Shown: positions 10,586 to 19,951, numbered from the stretch's first letter. The stretch is DNA of 64,000 bases from Paucibacter sp. DJ2R-2 (GCF_025717675.1 NZ_JAJIRT010000003.1:372001-436000); one strand, 5' to 3'. Notes: generated from the letters alone by a model not told the origin. Translations and numbers: made by a program.

Positions 10586-11290
10586 TCAGCTTTCCCGCTT
10601 CAGGCCCTGACAAATGCCTTGCTGGCCGAGGCGGGCGATCTCCTCTGCGCTCATCGGTGGCAGCAAGGGTTCGCGGCTCTGCGCCAGGCTGGTCAGAAAG
10701 CCTTCGATGGCGGTCTGGCCGACTTCCATCAGGTCAAAGGACTCCGGGTCCATGATCCATTGGTGCAGCAAGCCGTCCACCAGGGCCACCAGGGCTACGG
10801 CGGCGCGGCCGGTGTTCAAGCTTGGCGGCAGCTGCCCCAGGCTGATGGCATGTTCAAAAGCCAGGCGGTTCTGTTCGCGCCAGTTGCGGTGCGACTGCAG
10901 CTTGCGCTCCTGCAGGGCCTGCATCTCGCCGGTGTATTCGACCTTTTGCATGGCAATTTCGAACACGCGCCGGGTGCGCTCGTTGTGCATGGCCGAGTAG
11001 AAAACGTTGATCAGGCCCCAGCGCAGATCGGCAAGGCTGAGCACGCCGCTGGCGTCCACATTCATGTCCATGCCTTCTTCAAGGGGCATGGTGGCGCGTT
11101 CCATCATGGCGTCGAAGAGCTCGGCCTTGTCCTTGAAATGCCAGTAGATCGCACCGCGAGTGACCCCGGCGCTAAGGGCAATGTCTTGCAGGGAACAGCG
11201 CGAGACGCCGCGCTGCTGGAACAGCTGTTCCGCCGCGTCGAGCAAGCTCATGCGTGTTTCTTGTGCTTCTTGTTTGGTTTTCCGGGCCAT
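10586..11290 (-). CDS. TetR/AcrR-family repressor of the adjacent RND efflux operon
   Basis: A 234-residue regulator starting MARKTKQEAQETRMSLLDAA, the hallmark N-terminus of AcrR/TtgR/MtrR-type repressors. The helix-turn-helix lies at residues ~33-52 (CSLQDIALSAGVTRGAIYWHF), and the rest is the ligand-binding helical domain, somewhat longer than AcrR at its C-terminus. It is transcribed away from the RND operon, and a palindrome very like the AcrR operator lies between them. By analogy it binds hydrophobic drugs and then releases the operator, inducing both itself and the pump. The neighbour relationship and operator are seen; the ligand is not known. Confidence 0.93.
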   Translation of the reverse strand: MARKTKQEAQETRMSLLDAAEQLFQQRGVSRCSLQDIALSAGVTRGAIYWHFKDKAELFDAMMERATMPLEEGMDMNVDASGVLSLADLRWGLINVFYSAMHNERTRRVFEIAMQKVEYTGEMQALQERKLQSHRNWREQNRLAFEHAISLGQLPPSLNTGRAAVALVALVDGLLHQWIMDPESFDLMEVGQTAIEGFLTSLAQSREPLLPPMSAEEIARLGQQGICQGLKRES

Positions 11291-11313
11291 GGTGCAGGGA
11301 TTTTAAGTCACAA

Positions 11314-11337
11314 AACATACATGCGCGAATGTATGTA
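11314..11337. promoter_or_regulatory. AcrR-type operator palindrome
   Basis: Perfect inverted repeat ACATACAT (11315-11322) and ATGTATGT (11329-11336) separated by 6 bases. Over 24 positions it agrees with the published E. coli AcrR operator at about 20, as recalled. It lies 24 bases upstream of the repressor ATG on one side and directly before a TATACT -10-like hexamer (11338-11343) on the other, so binding would block both divergent promoters. Confidence 0.85.
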
Positions 11338-11494
11338 TATACTGGCGACCGTTCTGCAACAGCCCCACGACTCGAGCGTGCCTGACATTTGTCGCCGGCG
11401 CTTGATCTGAAGCAAGATGCCCGACACGCCAAATCACACTTTTTCGATCGCCCCTGCTGCGTCGCACGCTCAGCGAAACCAAAGGACAAGCCCA

Positions 11495-12757
11495 ATGCTG
11501 CCCTCCCAACTTCAAGCCCCTGATGCCCTGAATCCCGCCCGTGACGCTCTGCGTACTCGCGCGCTTTATGTGCTGCCCCTGGTGATCGCCGTGGCTGCCG
11601 CGCTGACCGCCTGTGGCGGAGGCGACAAGGCCGGTGCTGGCCCGGCCGGTGGCGGCATGCCGCCACCAGCGCCGGTCGGCGTGGTCAAGACGGAGCTGCA
11701 GGCTGTGGGCCTGCAGACCGAGCTGCCGGGCCGGGTGGAAGCCCAGCGCACGGCTCAGGTGCGCGCCCGCGCCAACGGCGTGGTGCTCAAGCGCCTGTTC
11801 ACCGAAGGCTCCGAGATCAAAGCCGGACAGGTCTTGTTCCAGATCGATCCGGCACCGTATCAGGCCGCCCTCGACAGCGCGCAGGCCAGTCTGGCCAAGG
11901 CGCAAGCCAATCTGGCCCAGGCCGCCGCGCAGGCCGAGCGCAACAAGCCCTTGGTCGAGGCTCGTGCCATCAGCCAACAGGAATACCTGAGCAGCGTGGC
12001 CGCCGCCAAGGCCGCCGAGGCCGATGTGGCCGCTGGCAAAGCTGCGGTGCAGAGCGCCAAGCTCAACCTCGGCTACGCCGCCGTCACAGCGCCGATCTCG
12101 GGCCGCATCGGCCGTGCTCTGGTGACCGAAGGCGCCCTGGTCAGCGCGGCGGAAGCCACGCAGCTGGCCCTGGTGCAGCAGACCAGCAGCGTCTACGTCA
12201 ACTTCACGCAGAGCGCCAATGAGGTGCAGCAGCTGCGCCGTGCCCTGGCGGGCGGCAAGCTGCGCTCGGCCGGTGCTCAGGCCGCCCAGGTGCGCATCGT
12301 GCTGGACGACGGCAGCGAGCTGGCCAAGCCTGGCCGCCTGCTGTTCACCGACCTGAGCGTCGATGCCGCATCGGGCCAGGTCAGCCTGCGCGCCGAGGTG
12401 CCCAATGCCGAGGGTCAGCTCTTGCCGGGTCAGTATGTGCGGGTGCGTTTGTCGCAAGGCGAGCTTCCGGCCGGCATCCTGCTGCCGCAACAAGCGGTCA
12501 AGCGCAGCAACCAGGGTGACTCGGTCCTGGTGGTCGGTGCCGGCAACAAGCCCGAGCCGCGCATGGTCAAGGTCGGCAGCGCCCAGGGCAACCAATGGGT
12601 GGTGCTGGACGGCCTGAAGCCGGGCGAGCAAGTCATCGTCGACGGCTTCCAGAAGATGTTCGTGCCCGGCGCGCCGGTTACGCCGGTGCCTTGGTCGGCC
12701 GCTTCTGCTTCGGCGCCGGCCGCCCCCGCCGCTCCGGCCTCAGCCGCCAGCCGCTAA
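11495..12757 (+). CDS. RND efflux periplasmic adaptor lipoprotein (AcrA/MexA type)
   Basis: A 420-residue membrane-fusion protein. Basic residues, a hydrophobic segment and a lipobox LTAC (Cys ~45) mark it as a lipoprotein anchored in the inner membrane. LPGRVEAQRTAQVRARANGVV is the first half of the lipoyl domain, an alanine-rich coiled-coil hairpin follows (residues ~125-210), then the second half (YAAVTAPISGRIGRALVTEGALV), beta-barrel and membrane-proximal domains. The C-terminus is Ala/Pro-rich. ATG at 11495 has an AAAGGA site; the frame opens earlier at 11417 but that would bury the signal peptide. It links the pump 16 bases downstream to the outer-membrane channel. Confidence 0.95.
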   Translation: MLPSQLQAPDALNPARDALRTRALYVLPLVIAVAAALTACGGGDKAGAGPAGGGMPPPAPVGVVKTELQAVGLQTELPGRVEAQRTAQVRARANGVVLKRLFTEGSEIKAGQVLFQIDPAPYQAALDSAQASLAKAQANLAQAAAQAERNKPLVEARAISQQEYLSSVAAAKAAEADVAAGKAAVQSAKLNLGYAAVTAPISGRIGRALVTEGALVSAAEATQLALVQQTSSVYVNFTQSANEVQQLRRALAGGKLRSAGAQAAQVRIVLDDGSELAKPGRLLFTDLSVDAASGQVSLRAEVPNAEGQLLPGQYVRVRLSQGELPAGILLPQQAVKRSNQGDSVLVVGAGNKPEPRMVKVGSAQGNQWVVLDGLKPGEQVIVDGFQKMFVPGAPVTPVPWSAASASAPAAPAAPASAASR

Positions 12758-12772
12758 TACGAGGTTCACAAC

Positions 12773-15700
12773 ATGGCACGTTTCTTCATTGACCGGCCGG
12801 TCTTTGCCTGGGTGATCGCACTGTTCATCCTGGTCTTCGGCGCGGTCTCCATCACCAAGCTGCCGGTATCGCAGTACCCCACGGTTGCGCCGCCCGCCCT
12901 GTCCATCAATGTGGCCTATCCCGGCGCCTCGGCCAAGACCCTGGACGAGAGCGTCATCTCCGTCATCGAGCAAGAGCTCAATGGCGCGCCCAAGCTGGCC
13001 TATCTGGAATCGGTCAGCCAGGCCAATGGCACGGGCGCCATCACCGTCACCTTCGAGCCCGGCACCAATCTGGAGCTGGCTCAGGTGGAGGTGCAGAACC
13101 GTTTGAGCCGCGCCTCGCCACGCCTGCCCGCTGCGGTGACGCAGCAAGGCGTGCGCATCGACAAGGCCGGCAACAACTTCTTGCTCTTTGTCATGTTGTC
13201 CAGCAAGACGGGCACCTTAGACACCAAGGCTCTGGGTGACTATGCGGCGCGCAACATCGTGCCCGAGTTGCAGCGCCTGCCCGGCATCGGCCAGGCCCAG
13301 CTTTTCGGCACCGAGCGCGCCATGCGTATCTGGCTGGACCCTGCCAAGCTGCTGTCCTTCAACATCAGCCCGGCCGAGGTCAACGCCGCCATCCGCGCCC
13401 AGAATGCGCTGGTGCCGGCCGGCTCGATCGGCGAGCTGCCGAATCTGTCCGAGCAGACCATGTCGGCCACCGTGGTGGTCAAGGGTCAGCTGGAAAGCGC
13501 GGACCAGTTCAAGAACATCGTCTTGCGCGCCAACACCGATGGCTCCAGCGTGCGCCTGAAGGACGTGGCTCGGGTCGAGCTGGGAGGTCAGAACTATGGC
13601 TCCTACTCTCGCCTGAATGGCAAGCCGGCCACCGGCATCGGCATCCAGCTGGCGCCAGGCGGCAACGCCTTGGCTTCTGCGACTGCCGTCAAGGAACGCA
13701 TGGCCGAGCTGCAAGCCTACTTCCCCGAGGGTGTGGCGTACGAGGTGCCCTACGACTCGTCCAAGTTCGTCAAGATCTCGATCACGCAAGTGGTCGAGAC
13801 CCTGGTCGAGGCCGTGGTCCTGGTGTTCCTGGTGATGTTCCTGTTCCTGCAGAACTGGCGCTACACCCTGATCCCCACCATCGTGGTGCCGATCGCCTTG
13901 CTGGGCACCTTCGCCATCATGTTGTGGATGGGTTTCTCCATCAACGTGCTGACCCTGTTCGGCATGGTGCTGGCCATCGGTATCCTGGTGGACGACGCCA
14001 TCGTGGTGGTGGAGAACGTCGAGCGCATCATGAACGAGGAGGGGCTGCCGCCGCTGCAGGCCACCCGCAAGGCCATGGGCCAGATCTCGGGCGCCATCAT
14101 CGGCATCACCGTGGTCCTGGTCTCGGTGTTCGTGCCCATGGCCTTCTTCGCCGGATCGGTGGGCAATATCTACCGCCAGTTCTCGCTGGCCATGGTGGCC
14201 TCCATGCTGCTGTCGGCCCTGATGGCGCTGACCCTGACCCCGGCCCTGTGCGCCACTTTGCTCAAGCCGGTGGAAGCCGGCCACGGCCACGCCAAGACCG
14301 GTTTCTTCGGCTGGTTCAACCGTGGTTTCTCGCGCACGGCCAAGGGCTATGAAGGCTGGGTGGCCAAGCTGCTCAAGCGCAGCGGCCGCATGCTGCTGGT
14401 CTACGGCGTCATCGTCGCCGCCGTCGGCCTGATGTACACCCGCATGCCCACCTCCTTCCTGCCCAACGAAGATCAGGGTTATCTGATCGTCAATGTGCAG
14501 CTGCCTCCGGGCGCCACGGCCAACCGCACCGAGGCGGCGGTCAAGCAAGTCGAAGACTTCATGCTGGCCCAGCCCGAGGTGCAGAACACCGTGGGCGTGA
14601 TCGGTTTCTCGTTCTCGGGCCAAGGCCAGAATGCCGCCCTGGTGTTCGTGCCGCTCAAGCCCTGGGAAGAGCGCATCGGCCCGCAGCACAGCGCTTCGGC
14701 CCTGGCCGGTCGTGCCTTCGGCGCGATGATGGCGGTGCGTGATGCATTCATCTTCCCGCTCTCGCCTCCGCCGATTCCCGAACTGGGCACGGCCACCGGC
14801 TTCGCCCTGCGCTTGCAGGACCGCGGCGGCCTCGGCCACGAGGCCCTGCTGAACGCCCGCAACCAGCTGATGGGCATGGCCAGCAAGAGCAAGCTGATCA
14901 CCGGCATGCGCCCGGACGGTCTGGAAGATGCGCCGCAGCTGCAGCTGGACATTGACCGCGACAAGGCGGCCGCGCTCGGCGTGAATTTCGACGCGGTGGC
15001 TGCCGTCATCGGCACCCAGCTGGGTTCGGCCTATGTCAACGACTTCCCGAGCAACGGCCGCCTGCAACGTGTGGTCGTGCAAGCGGAAGCCCAGGCCCGC
15101 ATGCAACCGGAAGATCTGCTGCGCCTCAACGTGACCAACACAAAGGGTCAGAGCGTGCCGCTGTCGGCCTTTGCTTCGACCCACTGGATCACAGGTCAGA
15201 TGCAAGCCACGCGCTACAACGGCTATCCGGCCATGCGCCTTGCTGGCGATGCGGCACCCGGTGCTTCCACCGGCGCGGCCATGACCGAGCTGGAGCAGAT
15301 GGTCAAGCAGCTGCCACCCGGCATCGGCTACGAATGGACCGGTTTGTCGCGCGAAGAAAAGCTCTCGGGTTCGCAGGCCACCATCCTGCTCGTCTTCTCG
15401 CTGCTGGCCGTGTTCCTGTGCCTGGCTGCGCTGTACGAGAGCTGGTCCATCCCGCTGTCGGTGCTGCTGGTCGTGCCGCTGGGCCTGCTGGGTGCGTTGA
15501 TGGGTGCGAGCTTCCGCGACATGCCCAATGACGTGTACTTCAAGGTCGGCCTGATCACCATCATCGGCCTGTCCGCCAAGAACGCCATCCTGATCATCGA
15601 GTTCGCCAAGGACTTGCAGGCCGAAGGCAAGGGGCTGATCGAGTCCATCCTCGAAGCCTGCCACCTGCGCTTCCGTCCCATCATCATGACCTCGCTGGCC

Positions 15701-15943
15701 TTCATCCTGGGCGTGACGCCGCTGTTCTTCGCCACCGGCGCCGGCTCAGCCAGCCAACGTGCCATCGGCACCGGCGTGCTCTCGGGCATGGTGTCGGCCA
15801 CGGTTCTGGCGGTGATTTTTGTGCCGGTGTTCTTCCTGGTGGTGCGCCGCGTGTTCAAGGGCAGCGAACGCCAACGCCGCATCTACGCCCATCAGGCCGA
15901 TGGTGCCCAGCCCAGCGGTGCTTTGCCCGCCGAGGAGGTTTGA
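12773..15943 (+). CDS. RND multidrug efflux pump, HAE-1 family (AcrB type)
   Basis: A 1056-residue inner-membrane proton/drug antiporter of normal AcrB length. It opens with MARFFIDRPVFAWVIALFI. Twelve membrane helices in two groups flank two large periplasmic loops. The proton-relay residues are present: paired aspartates in AIGILVDDAIVVVENVER (helix 4) and lysine in SAKNAILIIEFAKD (helix 10). GMVLAIGI, GSVGNIYRQFSLAM and the C-terminal LRFRPIIMTSLAF block are standard. It is the central part of a tripartite pump with the adaptor before it and the channel starting directly after its stop. Substrates are probably hydrophobic and amphiphilic drugs; specificity is unknown. Confidence 0.97.
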   Translation: MARFFIDRPVFAWVIALFILVFGAVSITKLPVSQYPTVAPPALSINVAYPGASAKTLDESVISVIEQELNGAPKLAYLESVSQANGTGAITVTFEPGTNLELAQVEVQNRLSRASPRLPAAVTQQGVRIDKAGNNFLLFVMLSSKTGTLDTKALGDYAARNIVPELQRLPGIGQAQLFGTERAMRIWLDPAKLLSFNISPAEVNAAIRAQNALVPAGSIGELPNLSEQTMSATVVVKGQLESADQFKNIVLRANTDGSSVRLKDVARVELGGQNYGSYSRLNGKPATGIGIQLAPGGNALASATAVKERMAELQAYFPEGVAYEVPYDSSKFVKISITQVVETLVEAVVLVFLVMFLFLQNWRYTLIPTIVVPIALLGTFAIMLWMGFSINVLTLFGMVLAIGILVDDAIVVVENVERIMNEEGLPPLQATRKAMGQISGAIIGITVVLVSVFVPMAFFAGSVGNIYRQFSLAMVASMLLSALMALTLTPALCATLLKPVEAGHGHAKTGFFGWFNRGFSRTAKGYEGWVAKLLKRSGRMLLVYGVIVAAVGLMYTRMPTSFLPNEDQGYLIVNVQLPPGATANRTEAAVKQVEDFMLAQPEVQNTVGVIGFSFSGQGQNAALVFVPLKPWEERIGPQHSASALAGRAFGAMMAVRDAFIFPLSPPPIPELGTATGFALRLQDRGGLGHEALLNARNQLMGMASKSKLITGMRPDGLEDAPQLQLDIDRDKAAALGVNFDAVAAVIGTQLGSAYVNDFPSNGRLQRVVVQAEAQARMQPEDLLRLNVTNTKGQSVPLSAFASTHWITGQMQATRYNGYPAMRLAGDAAPGASTGAAMTELEQMVKQLPPGIGYEWTGLSREEKLSGSQATILLVFSLLAVFLCLAALYESWSIPLSVLLVVPLGLLGALMGASFRDMPNDVYFKVGLITIIGLSAKNAILIIEFAKDLQAEGKGLIESILEACHLRFRPIIMTSLAFILGVTPLFFATGAGSASQRAIGTGVLSGMVSATVLAVIFVPVFFLVVRRVFKGSERQRRIYAHQADGAQPSGALPAEEV

Positions 15944-17350
15944 ATGGAAAACAACAAGAACTTTCGCAAGACCCCGTTGCTGCGTCTGAGCGCGTTGGCC
16001 TTCGCGGCCCTGAGCCTGACGGCCTGCGGCAGCCTGGCGCCCGAGCATGCGCGCCCGGCCGCCCCGGTGGCTGCACAGTGGTCGGCCCCGTCCGCCACCA
16101 GCGGCACGGCCGCGGCCGAGCTGAGCTGGCAGAGCTTTTACGGCCAGGACGAGCGCCTGCGCGCTCTGATCGACCTGTCACTCAAGAACAACCGCGATTT
16201 GCGCGTGGCTCTGCTCAATGTCGAGCAGGCCCGGGCCCTGGCCCGCGTCAGCGAAGCCAGCCGCCTGCCCACGGTCAACGCTGGTTTCAGCGCCAGCCGC
16301 CAGCCCAATAGCAATGGCGTGGGCAGCAGCAACAACTTCCAGGCGGGCCTGCAGGTCACGGCCTATGAGGTCGATCTGCTGGGCCGGGTGAAGAACCAGG
16401 TCGATGCCGCCACGGCCCGCTACCTGGCCACGGCCGAAGGCAGCCGCGCCGCCCAGATCAGCCTGGTGGCCGGCGTGGCCTCGGCCTATCTGGTGCTGCA
16501 GGCCGATGAGGAGCTGCTGCAGCTGGCCCAGCGCACCCTGGCCTCGCGCGAAGACACGCTGCGCCTGACCCGCCTGAAGTTCGAGGCGGGCGCGGCGTCC
16601 TCGCTGGACCTGAGCGCGGCCGAGTCGGCCGCAGCCGCCACCCGCGCGGCCGTGGCCCAGCAGCAGCGCCAGCGTGCCCAGGACGAGAACGCACTGGTGC
16701 TGCTGGTCGGTCAGCCCTTGCCGGCCGATCTGCCGGCGGGCCAGCGCCTGCAAGCGCAAAGCCTGTCCGATGTGCCGGCCGGCCTGCCCTCGGAAGTGTT
16801 GGTGCAGCGCCCCGATGTGCTGCAGGCCGAGCAGCAGCTGCGCGCCGCCAATGCCAATATCGGCGCGGCGCGTGCGGCCTTCTTCCCCAGCATCACCCTG
16901 ACCAGCAATCTGGGCACGACCAGCTCGCAGCTGTCCGAATTGTTCAAGAACACGGCCTTCAGCCTGGTGGGTCAGGCCTTGATGCCGATCTTTGATTCGG
17001 GTCGCAACGAGGCCAATCTGCAAGCCGTCAAGGCGGCCCAGGGCGTGGCCGTGGCGCAGTACGAAAAGGCGGTGCAAACCGCCTTCCGTGAGGTGGCCGA
17101 TGCACTCGCGGGCCGCGCCACCTTCGGCGAGCAACTGCAGGCCCAGGCCGCGCAGAGCGCCGCTGAATCGCAGCGCCTGAAGCTGGTGGAACTGCGCCAT
17201 GCCAACGGCGCCTCCAACAGTCTGGAGCTTCTCGATGCGCAGCGCGCTGCTTTCGCGGCCGAGCAGGCCTTGCTGCAAGTGCGCCTGGGCTCCTTGCTCA
17301 ACGGCGTGCAGCTCTACAAGGCTCTGGGCGGTGGCTTGAAAGCGGGTTGA
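15944..17350 (+). CDS. Outer-membrane efflux lipoprotein (OprM/NodT family)
   Basis: A 468-residue TolC-like channel. The signal peptide ends in a lipobox LTAC (Cys ~27) followed by GSLAPEH, as in NodT/OprM lipoproteins. Two homologous efflux-protein repeats follow, with WQSFYGQDERLRALIDLSLKNN near the start, VLVQRPDVLQAEQQLRAANANIG in the middle and NSLELLDAQR near the end. The ATG directly abuts the pump's TGA, and its ribosome-binding site (GAGGAGG) lies inside the pump gene, so translation is coupled. It completes the tripartite efflux system. A strong terminator follows. Confidence 0.95.
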   Translation: MENNKNFRKTPLLRLSALAFAALSLTACGSLAPEHARPAAPVAAQWSAPSATSGTAAAELSWQSFYGQDERLRALIDLSLKNNRDLRVALLNVEQARALARVSEASRLPTVNAGFSASRQPNSNGVGSSNNFQAGLQVTAYEVDLLGRVKNQVDAATARYLATAEGSRAAQISLVAGVASAYLVLQADEELLQLAQRTLASREDTLRLTRLKFEAGAASSLDLSAAESAAAATRAAVAQQQRQRAQDENALVLLVGQPLPADLPAGQRLQAQSLSDVPAGLPSEVLVQRPDVLQAEQQLRAANANIGAARAAFFPSITLTSNLGTTSSQLSELFKNTAFSLVGQALMPIFDSGRNEANLQAVKAAQGVAVAQYEKAVQTAFREVADALAGRATFGEQLQAQAAQSAAESQRLKLVELRHANGASNSLELLDAQRAAFAAEQALLQVRLGSLLNGVQLYKALGGGLKAG

Positions 17351-17374
17351 TGCGCTGAGTGGTTCTTCCCAAGC

Positions 17375-17412
17375 AAAAGGCGCCCGGTCGATGTGACCGG
17401 GCGCCTTTTTTT
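17375..17412 (+). terminator. Rho-independent terminator of the efflux operon
   Basis: A perfect 15-base stem (17375-17389 with 17395-17409) with loop GATGT; the right arm runs into seven or more T. The left flank is A-rich, so it may also serve the minus-strand gene ending at 17462. Confidence 0.92.
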
Positions 17413-17461
17413 CGCTCATTCATGCGGATGGATTTGTGTCCATCCGGCCTTCAGGCAGCTC

Positions 17462-17680
17462 TCAGTGAGCTTGGATCCAGGCCAGGCCTTCTGCCCGAGC
17501 GTAGCGGATGGCGGCGCGCTGGCTGTGGAAGCTCGGCGTGAAGCGCATGACGCGGTCGTGGCTGGCCATGCCTTGGCCAGAACGGATGGAGACCGAGGCG
17601 GCGAAGCTGCCGTCGGATTGCGGCTTGATCATCGGCGAGACCAGGTACTTGCCGACTTCGATGCTGTGCTTGTTTTGCAT
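17462..17680 (-). CDS. Small conserved-looking protein next to the cold-shock gene
   Basis: A 72-residue soluble protein: a basic start MQNKHSIEVGKYLVSP, a strand-rich middle (DGSFAASVSIRSGQG) and an amphipathic end (SQRAAIRYARAEGLAWI). I do not know a named family; similar short proteins are, from memory, annotated as hypothetical beside cspA in Burkholderiales. The frame opens further upstream, but ATG at 17680 is chosen because the extra residues are unlike protein. It is downstream of the cold-shock gene on the same strand, though a terminator separates them, so it probably has its own promoter within 17681-18058. Confidence 0.65.
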   Translation of the reverse strand: MQNKHSIEVGKYLVSPMIKPQSDGSFAASVSIRSGQGMASHDRVMRFTPSFHSQRAAIRYARAEGLAWIQAH

Positions 17681-18058
17681 ATTCTTGTTTTCTTGCAGTG
17701 CGGCTGGGCTGGCTGCCCGTGCCGCAGGGATTGGAATGAAAAGATTCAGTCCAAGGAGTTCGGAAAAGCGTTCGAAACAGGGGGAGGGTAGCTTGCTACG
17801 GCATGTTGGGGCATGCAGTGGATCGAGAGTCCTCAAGGTCTCTATCGATCTCAGGGCCGGGCTTGGGATGCTCGGCTTGGCTTGAGGTGCTCGGCCATGG
17901 CGGGGCCGCCTCAGCCTGCCATCATCGGCAGGGCTTGTCAGGTCCAGTGTGTGCGCTTTGACAGAGCGCGATGCTGGCCGGACTTGTCTTCTTCGTTTGT
18001 TTTTCTACTTCTTGGTACTTCGTTTTCTGTTGCCCAGGTCAAGGTGCCCGATGCAAAC
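17681..18058. other. Intergenic leader region of the small protein gene
   Basis: A 378-base stretch without a convincing gene between the cold-shock terminator and the small 72-residue gene. It must hold the promoter and 5' leader of that gene. It is less GC-rich than its surroundings near 17990-18060 and has no obvious repeat. Confidence 0.4.
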
Positions 18059-18094
18059 AAAAAACAATGGGTTGACGCTTGCACGCCAACCCAT
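18059..18094 (-). terminator. Terminator of the cold-shock gene
   Basis: Read on the minus strand: ATGGGTTG pairs with CAACCCAT (18087-18094 with 18067-18074), extended by CG pairs round the loop, followed by a T-rich tract with six T (complement of 18059-18064). It lies 41 bases past the cold-shock stop codon. Confidence 0.85.
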
Positions 18095-18134
18095 CAGGTG
18101 AGCGGCGCTCAAGAGCGCCACTCGCCGGGCTCAA

Positions 18135-18350
18135 TTACAGAGCGCGGATGTTCGAAGCTTGCAGACCCTTAGGGCCTTGCTTGACTTCGAATTCAACCTT
18201 TTGGTTTTCGGCCAAAGTGCGGAAGCCGCCGTTGTTGCGGATTTCGCTGTGGTGGGCGAACAGGTCCTTGGAGCCGTCTTCAGGCGTGATGAAGCCGAAG
18301 CCCTTGCCGTCGTCGAACCATTTCACGGTGCCAGTTTGCATTGTTGTCAT
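18135..18350 (-). CDS. cspA: Cold-shock protein, CspA family
   Basis: A 71-residue single-domain nucleic-acid chaperone. RNP1 (KGFGFI) and the RNP2-like segment (DLFAHHSEI) of the cold-shock domain are intact, with [20 protein letters not shown] at the N-terminus and [11 protein letters not shown] at the end. It binds single-stranded RNA and DNA and melts RNA secondary structure. AAGGAAC precedes the ATG at 18350; an internal ATG three codons on is a possible alternative. The 270-base upstream gap would allow the long 5' leader typical of csp mRNAs. Whether it is cold-induced cannot be seen. Confidence 0.97.
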   Translation of the reverse strand: MTTMQTGTVKWFDDGKGFGFITPEDGSKDLFAHHSEIRNNGGFRTLAENQKVEFEVKQGPKGLQASNIRAL

Positions 18351-18621
18351 GATGTGTTCCTTTTGAACAAATTAAAAATACTCCGCGGCTCGCGACAACG
18401 CAAAGCCTGCGGAGACAGAAACACTCAAGAACAGTCAAACGGGGAGTTGAAACTGAAGCGAGCCTGGCGCGACGAATGAAGCGAACGTACGGCGGGGCTG
18501 CAGATTGAAGACCTTGAAGAAACGGTCTTGTGCGTATCTATGCCGCTAATGTAGCACAGATCCCAGCGCGTGGCGATGGGACTTGTTCTGCGCCCCAGTA
18601 ACTGGCAAGCTGCGCGGCTCC

Positions 18622-19908
18622 ATGAAAACTGCCTCCAGTCTTGCGCCGCCCAGCGGCTCCACGCGCGCCTCGGTGCTTCTCTGTTTGCTGCTGACGTTGG
18701 GGTCAGCCAGCGTTTGTGCGGCGCCTGATGAAGAGCTGCTGGGTCGCGCCCAGGGCTATCCGGTCGGGCATGCCAGCAACTGGTTCAGTCAGGAATCGGT
18801 GCGTGTGGGTTCATTCAGTCATCAAGGCGAGATCCTGGGCTTGATGAATGGCGGCGTGCGGGAACTGGCGCCCAGTGCTCAGCCCCTGACCTTGCTGCGC
18901 AGCGCGACCGAGCCGACCTACCGCTGGCATATCGATGCCTTGCGCAATTTGGGCGTGGATGACTATCTTGCGCGCCAGAGAGTCATGGGTCTGCTGGTGA
19001 TCAAGGACGGGGTCATTCAGGTGGAGCGCTATCAGTATCGGCGTGGCCCACAACACCGCTTTGTTTCGAACTCCATGTCCAAGTCCTTGGTCTCCTTGGC
19101 CGTGGGGCTGGCCTTGAAAGAAGGTTTGTTGCATTCGCTGGACGACGCGGCTCAGCGCTATGCACCCGCTCTGACGGGCTCTCTTTACGGCCCTGTGCGA
19201 TTGCGAGACCTTCTGCGCATGGCTTCCGGCCTGCGCTTCACCGAGCGCTACGACGGTGTCGACGATCTGGAGCGCTTCGGACGTGTTGCTGCGCGCGAAG
19301 GACTGGAGGCCGCCGCTGTGCAGCTCGGTACACGCGCAGCGCCGCCGGGCGAACGGTTCAATTACGCCAGTGCCGACACCATCGCACTGACCTTGGTGCT
19401 GCGTGGTGCGACGGGCATGGGCCTGAGCGAGTATTTGCAGAGCCGGCTCTGGGAGCCCATGGGTGCGGAGATGTCGGCCTTATGGCGAACCGACCGGCTG
19501 GGCGTGGAGATTGCCAGCGGTAATTTCAATGCCGGCCTGCGTGACTACGGCCGCTTGGGCATGCTCTTGGCCCATGACGGCCAGCGACCGGACAGCGGCC
19601 GGCAGGTCTTGCCGCGTGACTATCTGCTCGAAGCGACCGATGCCGGACGGCACCCGGCAATGTTTTCGCCCGGCCAGGCCACGCCCTACTTTGGTTACGG
19701 CTACCAGTTCTGGACCTTTCCAGGTCGCGCGCGCCGTTTCGCCTTGCTGGGTGTCTATGGGCAGATGATTTTTGTCGACCCGGCGCTCAAATTGGTGATG
19801 GTGCAGACCAGTGCCAATGCCAAGCCTCATGCGCGCGACACCAGCTTGGCTCGCGAAGCTGATGCTTTCTGGCGCGGCCTCGTCGCCTACTACGGCGGCA
19901 GCTGGTGA
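18622..19908 (+). CDS. Secreted serine hydrolase, beta-lactamase/EstB-NylB-like fold
   Basis: A 428-residue protein with a signal peptide (LLCLLLTLGSASVCAAP). The S-x-x-K nucleophile motif is SMSK near residue 151, inside NSMSKSLVSLAVGLA, and the Y-x-N/S motif is YAS near residue 248. WEPMG and GVYGQM toward the C-terminus fit the class C beta-lactamase-like superfamily, which includes esterases, D-aminopeptidases and 6-aminohexanoate-dimer hydrolases. The general pattern is closest to NylB-like '6-aminohexanoate hydrolase' annotations. ATG at 18622 starts directly before a good signal sequence. It probably acts in the periplasm; the substrate is unknown. The next hydrolase gene starts 43 bases downstream. 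Confidence 0.85.
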   Translation: MKTASSLAPPSGSTRASVLLCLLLTLGSASVCAAPDEELLGRAQGYPVGHASNWFSQESVRVGSFSHQGEILGLMNGGVRELAPSAQPLTLLRSATEPTYRWHIDALRNLGVDDYLARQRVMGLLVIKDGVIQVERYQYRRGPQHRFVSNSMSKSLVSLAVGLALKEGLLHSLDDAAQRYAPALTGSLYGPVRLRDLLRMASGLRFTERYDGVDDLERFGRVAAREGLEAAAVQLGTRAAPPGERFNYASADTIALTLVLRGATGMGLSEYLQSRLWEPMGAEMSALWRTDRLGVEIASGNFNAGLRDYGRLGMLLAHDGQRPDSGRQVLPRDYLLEATDAGRHPAMFSPGQATPYFGYGYQFWTFPGRARRFALLGVYGQMIFVDPALKLVMVQTSANAKPHARDTSLAREADAFWRGLVAYYGGSW

Positions 19909-19951
19909 GTGCCGGCTAGGATGCAGTCGCTAAAGAAGAGGAGTCTCTGCG

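Noticed and set aside
13217..15664. 815-codon minus-strand frame opposite the RND pump
   Set aside because: It is the antisense of a strongly conserved pump gene and has no protein-like domain.
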